Origin: Brevundimonas sp. MYb52
Lineage (GTDB): Bacteria > Pseudomonadota > Alphaproteobacteria > Caulobacterales > Caulobacteraceae
DNA: 64,000 bases
Assembly: GCF_002979535.1 (NCBI RefSeq)
Contig: NZ_PCPB01000012.1
Coordinates: 1 to 64,000 of the forward strand
Direction of reading: 5' to 3'
Translations under genes and position numbers: made by a program
In this document: in pieces, positions 57,156 through 64,000 of the stretch
Numbering within the stretch: position 1 is the first letter of the stretch
Layout of the letters: every line of letters begins with the position of its first letter
The notes under the pieces: model-generated
What the model was told of the DNA's origin: nothing
Databases searched by the model: none
The model's input: only the letters and a program-made list of their open reading frames with translations

Positions 57156-58784
57156 ATGCACCTGATCGAGACCATCCTGTTCCTTTTGCTGGCCGTTGTG
57201 CTGTCAGGATGGGTGGCGCGGATCACGCGGATCGCCCTGCCTCTGGTGCAGATCGCCCTCGGCGCCGGGGTCGTGATGATCACGGGGGAGGCGGTGGACT
57301 TGCGGCCGGACATCTTCTTCCTGCTGTTCCTGCCGCCGTTGCTGTTCGTGGATGGCTGGCGCATCCCGAAAGAGGCCCTGTTCCGTGACCGGGTGGTCAT
57401 TCTGGAGCTGGCGTTAGGCCTCGTGGTCTTTACCGTGGTGGGTCTGGGCTTCCTCATCCACTGGATGATCCCGGCCATGCCGTTGGCCGTGGCCTTCGCC
57501 CTAGCGGCCATTCTGTCGCCGACCGATCCCATCGCAGTGTCGGCCATCGCTTCGCGCTCACCGATACCCAAGCGCCTGATGCATATTCTGGAAGGCGAGT
57601 CGCTCTTGAACGACGCGACCGGCCTGACCTGCATGCGCATCGCCGTGATCGCCGCGACGACCGGGGCTTTTTCGCTGACCAACGCCGTTGGAACCTTTGC
57701 CTGGTTGGCCGTAGCCGGGGTCGCCATCGGCATTGCCGTGACCCTGGCCATTGGCCTGTTGAAGAGCTGGATCAGTCGCCGCTGGGGCGAGGATGTCGGC
57801 GGTCAGATTCTCATCAGTCTGCTGATGCCTTTCGCCGCCTATCTGGCGGCCGAAACCATTCACGCCTCCGGCATTCTGGCGGCCGTCGCAGCCGGCGTGA
57901 CCATGAGCTTCACCGAGCGTCAGGGTTCGGCCATGGCGGCCACGCGTATTCGCCGCGCGGTTGTCTGGGACACGGTGCAGTTCGTCGCCAACGGCCTGAT
58001 CTTCGTCATCCTAGGCGAGCAGATGCCCTCGATCATGGCGCGCGCGGCCGAGGTCATTCAGACCACGCAGCACAAGGAAATCTGGTGGCTGGCGGTCTAT
58101 GTCTTCGCCATCGTGGCGGCGCTGGCGACCCTGCGCTTTGTCTGGGTGTGGACCTCGCTGAAATTCACCTTGTTTCGCAGGCGCGGCAAGAGCGCGCCGC
58201 CCAAGGTCGGCTGGCGGCTGGTGGCGGTTATGTCGTTGGCAGGGGTGCGCGGCGCCATCACCCTGGCGGGCATCCTGACCCTGCCGTTTGTTCTTGGTGA
58301 CGGCACGCCCATGCCGGCGCGCAACCTGGCCATCTTCCTGGCGGCGGGGGTCATTATCGTCTCTCTGGTTCTGGCCACTGTCGCCTTGCCGCGTCTGCTT
58401 AAGGGGATCGAACTCCCGCCTGAGCCATCCCACCTCGCGGAGGAGGATCGTTCGCGCATTGCCGCCGCATCCGCCGCCATGCGCGCCATCGAAAACACCC
58501 AACATGCCATGGCCGAGGGTAAGAATAATCCAGATCTCTATGCCGAGACGGCGGCGCGCCTGATGGAGATCTACCGCCATCGCATCGAGACGCGCACCCA
58601 TGTCGAAGGCGACGACGTTACACTTGGCCGTCAAGCAGACGAGGTCGAACGTCATCTAAGACTGGCCGGCCTGTCCGCTGAGCGCGCGGAACTGGTCCGC
58701 CTTGGACGCATGCATCTCGTAGACGAAGAAACGACGCGAAAACTGATCCGCGAAGTCGACCTGCAGGAGCTACGCTATGTCTAG
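57156..58784 (+). CDS. CPA1-family Na+/H+ antiporter
   Basis: This 542-residue protein has about 12 membrane helices (1-430) and a cytosolic C-terminal tail (about 440-542) with alternating charge. The CPA1 motif ILSPTDPIAVSAI with the essential Asp and the EGESLLNDATGL motif are clear. It exchanges protons for sodium or potassium. The gene follows hflX by 4 bp, so it ends the dusB-ntrY-ntrX-dat-hfq-hflX run. Confidence 0.92.
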   Translation: MHLIETILFLLLAVVLSGWVARITRIALPLVQIALGAGVVMITGEAVDLRPDIFFLLFLPPLLFVDGWRIPKEALFRDRVVILELALGLVVFTVVGLGFLIHWMIPAMPLAVAFALAAILSPTDPIAVSAIASRSPIPKRLMHILEGESLLNDATGLTCMRIAVIAATTGAFSLTNAVGTFAWLAVAGVAIGIAVTLAIGLLKSWISRRWGEDVGGQILISLLMPFAAYLAAETIHASGILAAVAAGVTMSFTERQGSAMAATRIRRAVVWDTVQFVANGLIFVILGEQMPSIMARAAEVIQTTQHKEIWWLAVYVFAIVAALATLRFVWVWTSLKFTLFRRRGKSAPPKVGWRLVAVMSLAGVRGAITLAGILTLPFVLGDGTPMPARNLAIFLAAGVIIVSLVLATVALPRLLKGIELPPEPSHLAEEDRSRIAAASAAMRAIENTQHAMAEGKNNPDLYAETAARLMEIYRHRIETRTHVEGDDVTLGRQADEVERHLRLAGLSAERAELVRLGRMHLVDEETTRKLIREVDLQELRYV

Positions 58785-58859
58785 ATGGACGAGCGAGCAC
58801 GACTTTCGCCTAAGATATATTATGCGAAGGCCGACCAAGTTCACTTCGGAATGTGCACG

Positions 58860-61583
58860 TCAACCCGACCTCACGAGCCTCGCATGACGGCGACGCTCGA
58901 AGGGAGGTGTGTCGGACGCTGTCAGATCGCTCAGGCGCGGCAGCAGTTGTCGTAGGGCGGCTTGGTCATGTTCGGCCGCGGCGATTTCGGCCAAGGCTAG
59001 GTCGAGCATCACGCCCCAGGCCGCGTCGCCAACCAAGCCGCCGACCCGCTCGCGATCGACTCGGGTCAGCAACTGCTTGGCCTCGCCGTACCGCCCGTCC
59101 AGGACCAGACATTCACCAAGGTAAAATCGGATCACATGGGTCAGAGGATAGTCGTCGCCGAACCCCTCGCGGGAGGCCCGGTAGGCCTGATCGAGATGGC
59201 GCAGGCCCTGGCGTCGCTCGTCGGTCCGACACAGGACGGCGCCCAGGTCATTGAGCCCCACAAGCGTCTGGTGCGCATTCGGTCCTTGGCTGATCTCGGC
59301 GCCCCTCCACACCGCATTGGCCGCCTCGGCCGCCTCGTCGTATCGGCCCAGAGCGGCCAGAACCTCGTAGCGCGTCGACTGGAGGCCGAGGGTGTAGCGG
59401 CTGTTGCGGCCGAACCGTTCGGTCATCACCGGCAGCAGGGCGTCGGCCTCGGCCAGCGCGGTCTCCAGATCGCCGGTCATCAGTCGGGCCTGGGCCACAT
59501 GCTGGCGGGCGATCAGAGCATTGGCGTGGTCGGGACCAAGGGTCCTCGCCCAGTCGGCCGCCACCCGCCGGGCCAAGGGCAGAGCTTCGGCCGGCCGGCC
59601 TAGGCGCATCAACACCACAGCCTGCTGCTGGCGGACCAGCAGCACATCGCGATCCGAGAGACCCTCGGGTCGGGTCCCAGCTATGGCCAAGGCGCGGGCG
59701 AAGGCGGCGCTGGACGCATCGAGATCCTCGAAGAAGCCTATCACTGCCTCCGCCTGGGCGAGATGGAAGCCGAGCATGCCCTTGTCGGCCGCCGGGCCCA
59801 GGTTACGGCGCTCGACGGCAGCGAGAGTCTTGGCCGTGGCCAACCCTCCGGGCTGAGCCGACAGCGCCTCGGCTCGGGCATGCAGCAGTCGGGCGCGCGC
59901 CGCCGCAGGCGACTTCTGCAGCCCTGCCCGTTCGTAAGCGGCGGCGGCGAGGCCGAACGACCGGCGCGCTTCGTCGTACTGTCCGCGCTGGACGAAGGCG
60001 GTAGCCAGAGATAGGTGCAGGCCCGCGGCCACCTCTGGCTGACGGGCGAAGCGGGCGTCGACGGTGGAGCGGGCGCGCAGCGCCGCGGCCGCCAGCGTCT
60101 CCTCGGCGGCCGAGCCGGACAGCGGATTGGCCTGCCCCAGCAGGTCGTCCACCAGGAAGGCGTAACTGGCCTCGGCCGCCGCCGTCTGGGCCCGGGCCTC
60201 GTTCTTCTGATTGACCGCGACCAGCGCCGCCGTCGAGGTCGCGACAAGGCCCACGGCGCCGAGCCCGACGGCCAGCCGGATCCATGGACGTCGGGTGGCG
60301 CGCGCGTCCTCGCGGCGGCGTTCGGCCTCGCGCCGCTCCGCTTCCGCCTCGGCCTCGGCCCGCGCCTTTCGCCGCTGGTCGAGCGTATCGAGCCGCTCGA
60401 CCAGCAGCGCGGCGGAGTCCAGTCGCCGGCTCGGGTCGCCGGCGGCGGCCAGGGCGATGTCCTCACGCAGGAGGGGATCGTCCACCTCCCCTTCCCAGCC
60501 CGCAGCGAGCGGCCGGTCGAGGTCGCCCACGGTCATCTGATAGAGGATCAGCCCCAGGGCATAGAGGTCCGCAGCCATGCCCGGAGCCCCGCCCTGCGTC
60601 ACCTCTGGCGCGCGATAGGCGGCGGTGTCGGATCGGGTCGAGGCCTCGTCCTCTCCCGGCGGAAAGCCGCCGCCCGAGATGCCGTGCAAATCCAGCGTCG
60701 CCTGGTCGAGCAGCCAGCCACTGCCGAAGTCGGCGAGACGGACGACGGGAGCCCCCTCCGGCGGCGTCTCGATCAACACGTTGGCGGGCTTCAGATCCTT
60801 GTGCAGCACCCCGGCGCCATGTGCGGCCGCCACGGCGCGGGCAAGGTCGGCGACGATGGCGATCCGGCGCTCCAACGGCATGGCGGCCAGCCCGCCCTTC
60901 AGGCTGCCGGCCCAGGCGCGCATGTCCTGACCGGCGTCTGCCGCTTCGATGAAGAAAGGCGCGACGTCGAAATTCCACTCCAATACATCGGCGCAGGGCC
61001 GCCGATCGCCCAGAACATTGCGCATCAGCCGGAAAAGCGCGACCTCACGGCGCAGACTGCGTAAGCGGTCCGGCGCGTCGGCGAACTTGAAGATGCGGCT
61101 CTCGTGGACCTTCTGGTGACGTGCCCGCCAGACGTCGTCGGCGCCGCTGTCGCCCAACGCCTCCTCGAGCACCCATTGTGGACGGCCCGGGACCGGGTCT
61201 CCGGAAGCGAAGGCGAAGCGCGGCGCCAGAGGCGTCGACAACTGTTCGACCTCCACCGGCCCCGCAAGCCGGTAGCCGACCCGAGGCAGGGTCTGGATCA
61301 CATCGGCTCCGCCCTCTCCGAGGGCTCCGCGTAGCTTGGACACGGCCGTGGTGAGGGAGGCTTCCACCACGTGGACGCCGGGCCAGACGGCGTCAAGCAA
61401 CTCGGCCTTGGTCACCGCCTCGCCGGCGCTGAGCAGCAGTTCGTGCAGAACCTGAAGCGGCTTCCCCTCCAACTCCACGGGCCTACCGGCGACGAGCAGG
61501 CTCCAGGCTGCTTCGTCGAACACCGCGTCCGCGAAGCGCCATCTGCGCCGTCTCCGGCGCGGCGCTGAACCGCCCTCTGCCAT
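58860..61583 (-). CDS. Winged-helix / Ser-Thr kinase / TPR membrane protein
   Basis: This 907-residue protein has an OmpR-type winged-helix domain (about 14-108; LLDAVWPGVHVVEASLTTAV and LPRVGYRL). A protein kinase domain follows (about 140-400; Lys166 in RIFKF, Glu180, HKDLKPANVLI with Asp263, DFG at 285-287, YRAPE). A charged Glu/Arg coiled coil (406-430) leads into one membrane helix (about 434-457). The rest (about 470-900) is helical repeats like TPR. The Gly-rich loop is partly degenerate (LGDSGADDVW). A membrane-bound sensor linking signals to kinase and DNA binding is inferred. It is divergent from the gene at 61773. Confidence 0.85.
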   Translation of the reverse strand: MAEGGSAPRRRRRRWRFADAVFDEAAWSLLVAGRPVELEGKPLQVLHELLLSAGEAVTKAELLDAVWPGVHVVEASLTTAVSKLRGALGEGGADVIQTLPRVGYRLAGPVEVEQLSTPLAPRFAFASGDPVPGRPQWVLEEALGDSGADDVWRARHQKVHESRIFKFADAPDRLRSLRREVALFRLMRNVLGDRRPCADVLEWNFDVAPFFIEAADAGQDMRAWAGSLKGGLAAMPLERRIAIVADLARAVAAAHGAGVLHKDLKPANVLIETPPEGAPVVRLADFGSGWLLDQATLDLHGISGGGFPPGEDEASTRSDTAAYRAPEVTQGGAPGMAADLYALGLILYQMTVGDLDRPLAAGWEGEVDDPLLREDIALAAAGDPSRRLDSAALLVERLDTLDQRRKARAEAEAEAERREAERRREDARATRRPWIRLAVGLGAVGLVATSTAALVAVNQKNEARAQTAAAEASYAFLVDDLLGQANPLSGSAAEETLAAAALRARSTVDARFARQPEVAAGLHLSLATAFVQRGQYDEARRSFGLAAAAYERAGLQKSPAAARARLLHARAEALSAQPGGLATAKTLAAVERRNLGPAADKGMLGFHLAQAEAVIGFFEDLDASSAAFARALAIAGTRPEGLSDRDVLLVRQQQAVVLMRLGRPAEALPLARRVAADWARTLGPDHANALIARQHVAQARLMTGDLETALAEADALLPVMTERFGRNSRYTLGLQSTRYEVLAALGRYDEAAEAANAVWRGAEISQGPNAHQTLVGLNDLGAVLCRTDERRQGLRHLDQAYRASREGFGDDYPLTHVIRFYLGECLVLDGRYGEAKQLLTRVDRERVGGLVGDAAWGVMLDLALAEIAAAEHDQAALRQLLPRLSDLTASDTPPFERRRHARLVRSG

Positions 61584-61772
61584 GAAGCCACCTCGAATCC
61601 CGCCTGCGATCCGAAGCCTAAGGGAGCACGGACCGGGATGGCAACGCTCGACGAGCGCCGGCTGGCCACTTCAGAACTTCTTTAGCTTGGCGTCAGGACC
61701 CTGCGAGGCGGGCAGGTCAGGCTGACCTTCTGGAAGCGCGACAGACGCGCTCCGTCATGGAGGCCGACAGGC
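61584..61772. other. Divergent promoter region of the kinase and membrane-protein genes
   Basis: This 189-bp gap separates the kinase-fusion gene from the rightward small membrane protein. It must hold both promoters. I see no clear dyad operator, but GGAGG at 61759-61763 serves the ATG at 61773. The winged-helix domain of the neighbouring protein is a natural candidate to bind here. Confidence 0.4.
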
Positions 61773-62084
61773 ATGGAGAACCCGCTTTTCCCGAACCGGA
61801 TTGATCGATCCGCCGCGCTCGGCGCGTTCAAGCGCGCCGGGTCTACGGACCCCGATGTGTTGGCGTCGGTGCGAGCCGCGCTGGTCCAGACGTCGCGAAC
61901 CGCAGTCCACGGCGGAACGGGGCTGATCATCTGCGGCGTCGCAATCAGCCTGACCATTATCGGCATCCCGGCCGGCATCGCCATGGTGCTGTTGGGTTGG
62001 TGGGTGAGCGCCCGCGCCAAGAAGAACATCCGCCTGGTCGACGACGTCATGACCGAGTTCACAGCGACGCCCCTGGCGGCCTGA
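61773..62084 (+). CDS. Small membrane protein of unknown function
   Basis: This 103-residue protein has an N-terminal hydrophilic part (NRIDRSAALGAFKRAGSTDP) and one or two closely spaced hydrophobic helices (GLIICGVAISLTIIGIPAG and IAMVLLGWWVSARA), then a short tail. The double helix may form a hairpin in the inner membrane. The start has GGAGG 9 bp upstream. I do not recognise the family. It is followed after 28 bp by the OB/membrane protein gene with a strong AGGAGG. Confidence 0.65.
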   Translation: MENPLFPNRIDRSAALGAFKRAGSTDPDVLASVRAALVQTSRTAVHGGTGLIICGVAISLTIIGIPAGIAMVLLGWWVSARAKKNIRLVDDVMTEFTATPLAA

Positions 62085-62112
62085 CCCATCAATCATCGGC
62101 AGGAGGAAAGCC

Positions 62113-63033
62113 ATGAAAGGTAAAATTCTGGGCGTCGCCGCTGGCGACATGGTCGGCGCCATCACCGGTGACGACGGCAATCGCTATCGCTACGAGGCCG
62201 CCGACTGGCGCGGCGAACGACCCGCCTCGGTCGGGGCCAGCGTCGACTTCGAGGTCGAAGACGGCGCCGCACGCGACGTCTATCCGGCCGTCGGCGCCTT
62301 TAGCGGCGTCGGCGCAAGCGCGGCTTCGGTCGAGGCCTTGGCCCGGTCGTCCGGGGGCGAAAAGATCATCGGCCTATTCAAGGGGACCCTGGCCCTGCCG
62401 CTGGCGATCCTGGTGCTGATCGCCTTCTTCCTGCCGGCCCTGTCGTCGCCGATGCTGACCGCGTCCCAGTTGGGACTGGACAAAATCACGGCCGCCGTCC
62501 GACCGAACCTGGAGCAGGCCGAGCATGGCCGGCGCCGCCTAGCCGACCTGGAACGCGACCTCGCCCGCTTCAAGACCGAGGCGGTCCGGGGCGGGGCCGG
62601 CGCCCCGGACAGCATCTACGGCTACGGCAACGTCGGGGACCGCATCGCATCGCTGGAGGAGCAACGCGCCGAAATCCGCAAGGGTCTGAGCGCCGTGGAC
62701 TTCCTGAAGGCCGTGGACGCCGCCCTGATCCTGCGCTTCGCCGCCCTGCTCGCCGCCCTGTGGCTGATCTGGCAGGCCTGGGCGGGCGCGGCGCTGCGCC
62801 CCTGGGAGCTGGCGGCGGGGACCGCCGCCATTCTCGCTGGCGGCCTGACCTTCCTGTTGCGGTCCGCGATCCTGGGCCTGGCCTCAGCCATGAACCCGCT
62901 CGGCGAAGCCGCCGCCGCCCAGGCGGAAGCCCTCATTTCGGTTGAGATCGGGCCCTGGCTGCTGCTCGCCGCGGGCGCGGGCCTGATCGCCTCAGGGCTG
63001 GGCCTGGTCCGCAACCCCCTTGGACGAACCTGA
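62113..63033 (+). CDS. Membrane protein with N-terminal OB-like domain
   Basis: This 306-residue protein opens with a cold-shock/OB-like segment (GKILGVAAGDMVGAITGDDG, NRYRYEAADWRGER, VDFEVEDGAARDVYP; about residues 3-58). The middle has a membrane helix (ALPLAILVLIAFFLPAL, about 94-110), then a coiled, charged stretch (about 135-190), then three more hydrophobic helices (about 205-300). The OB-like start occurs in several small alphaproteobacterial membrane proteins. AGGAGGAAA precedes the ATG by a few bases. Function unknown. Confidence 0.68.
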   Translation: MKGKILGVAAGDMVGAITGDDGNRYRYEAADWRGERPASVGASVDFEVEDGAARDVYPAVGAFSGVGASAASVEALARSSGGEKIIGLFKGTLALPLAILVLIAFFLPALSSPMLTASQLGLDKITAAVRPNLEQAEHGRRRLADLERDLARFKTEAVRGGAGAPDSIYGYGNVGDRIASLEEQRAEIRKGLSAVDFLKAVDAALILRFAALLAALWLIWQAWAGAALRPWELAAGTAAILAGGLTFLLRSAILGLASAMNPLGEAAAAQAEALISVEIGPWLLLAAGAGLIASGLGLVRNPLGRT

Positions 63034-63050
63034 CTCTGAAAGGGACCGCC

Positions 63051-64000
63051 ATGCGCCTCCGTATCTCCACGCTCGCAACCCTTTCAGCGGCGACCCTGCT
63101 GACTGGCGCGGCGTGCGACGCCGGCCCCGCCGGAGCCGGGTCGACAGCGACGGCCGTCGCCGCCCAACGCGGCCCCCTCCCCCCGGCCGCGGCCCGCCTG
63201 GTTTCCGCCTGGCGCGCCGAGATCCTCGAGGACGCCTGTTCCGGCCCCGGTTTCGAGGCCGCCGGCGCGCCCTCGATCGATCACACCGCCGACTTCAATG
63301 GCGACGGCCGACCAGACTATGTGATCGGCGTCGGCGACCTGACCTGCCGCTTGGACGGCGCCCCCATGGCCGCTTTGTTCAGCCCCTCCGTTCCCGGAGG
63401 CCTGATCCTGTCATCGCCCGACGGCTATCGGCTGGAGCATTTCCAGTCGTCGGAGGTCCGCACGCCCGAACTGCGCGAGCTCGACGGCCAGCCGGTCCTG
63501 ATCCTGTTCGACGGCGGCCCCGGGGCCGTCAGGCTTCCATTCTATAGCCACGCCTGGGGCTGGACCGGAAGCACGATGGACGATCTGGCCTTCTATGACG
63601 ACCGTGATCGGAGGGTGAACTCCGACGGCTCGTCCCGGAGGGGTGCGGCGCGGCCCGCGCCTCCCACGGGGACGCCCTCGCGCTTCCTGCCGCTGCCGAT
63701 CGGCTACTATGCGCCGGACGGCAACTGCGCGGCCGACCCCTTCCACCTTCAGTATTTGGCTGAAGACGGCATCCGGTTCTCGGATCTGCCCACCGCGGGT
63801 TGCCGTTTCGTGCGCACCCGATCACTGGGCGGCGATCGCTACGAGACGACGAAGTCCTGCCCGTCCGAGGAAGGCGGAGAGGCGCCCATGGTTGATGTCT
63901 GGCGGGTTGGCCCCGACGGCTACGCCTACGATACGCCTGGCGTGCCGAGCCTCCGCTACTGCCCGATCGAGCGCGTGCCCGCCCGCTCGCGCTTCGTCCG
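63051..64000 (+). CDS. Secreted or lipoprotein, 3' end beyond the window
   Basis: The frame is open from ATG 63051 (AGGGA upstream, 17 bp after the previous stop) to the window edge, at least 316 codons. The N-terminus has a signal with a possible but poor lipobox (LLTGAAC). A calcium-binding-like DxDxDG-type loop occurs as HTADFNGDGRPDYVIG (residues ~80-95), as in FG-GAP or EF-hand-like secreted proteins. Several cysteines follow. It may belong with the two membrane proteins upstream. The function is unknown and the end is not seen. Confidence 0.65.
   Translation, partial: MRLRISTLATLSAATLLTGAACDAGPAGAGSTATAVAAQRGPLPPAAARLVSAWRAEILEDACSGPGFEAAGAPSIDHTADFNGDGRPDYVIGVGDLTCRLDGAPMAALFSPSVPGGLILSSPDGYRLEHFQSSEVRTPELRELDGQPVLILFDGGPGAVRLPFYSHAWGWTGSTMDDLAFYDDRDRRVNSDGSSRRGAARPAPPTGTPSRFLPLPIGYYAPDGNCAADPFHLQYLAEDGIRFSDLPTAGCRFVRTRSLGGDRYETTKSCPSEEGGEAPMVDVWRVGPDGYAYDTPGVPSLRYCPIERVPARSRFV

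Overview
The window is about 64 kb of GC-rich alphaproteobacterial chromosome. Several features point to the order Caulobacterales, most likely Brevundimonas or a close relative: a PopA-like REC-REC-GGDEF protein, GatCAB, a fused IspDF, NtrYX beside dusB, a class-II-like (Cys-type) KdsA with HldE and HldD, frequent TTG/GTG starts, and many 4-bp ATGA or GTGA gene overlaps. Nearly everything looks like core chromosome. I see no prophage, insertion sequence, CRISPR array or rRNA operon. No gap between genes exceeds 300 bp.

Layout. 0-5 kb: end of a methionine ABC importer (metI-metQ), then leftward plsC, a GGDEF protein and a DEAD-box RNA helicase, then a small secreted protein. 5-12.7 kb: a leftward block ruvX, pyrB, pseudo-pyrC, plsY, dprA and topA, with a 70-codon gene of opposite strand squeezed between dprA and topA. 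12.8-16.1 kb: gatC-gatA-gatB, ending in a bidirectional terminator. 16.2-18 kb: two leftward RcnB-like secreted proteins with extreme low-complexity repeats. 18-20 kb: GST, a Sel1-like small protein, an NDUFS4-type complex I subunit, tRNA-Arg(TCT) and tRNA-Ser(TGA). 20-25 kb: an EamA exporter, then the operon rlpA-tmk-holB-tatD-MBL. 25-32.7 kb: two unknowns, phaB, a DUF72 protein, metC, an amino-acid binding lipoprotein with a DAACS symporter, and a sulfurtransferase. 32.8-37.3 kb: LPS inner-core genes kdsA-hldE-hldD plus a DUF3089 protein. 37.3-46.3 kb: recG (leftward), sdhE-mfd, an MFS/spermidine-synthase fusion, and pncC-tusA. 46.3-49.8 kb: YihY protein, popA-like gene, ispDF. 49.9-58.8 kb: a long rightward run dusB-ntrY-ntrX-dat-hfq-hflX-nhaP. 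58.9-64 kb: a winged-helix/Ser-Thr kinase/TPR fusion facing away from two membrane proteins and a secreted or lipoprotein cut by the window edge.

The best candidate for something little described is the last block (58.9-64 kb). A single protein carries an OmpR-type DNA-binding domain, a protein kinase, one membrane segment and a TPR-like sensor region, and it shares an intergenic region with a tight set of unknown envelope genes. A second theme is enzyme-like proteins that have lost catalytic residues. The dihydroorotase lacks its metal ligands, the DUF3089 protein lacks its Ser nucleophile, the PopA-like protein lacks GGDEF and phospho-acceptor residues, NtrX lacks GAFTGA, and TatD and the neighbouring beta-lactamase-fold protein have altered metal ligands. 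All functional statements come from motif recognition and gene context; no search was run.
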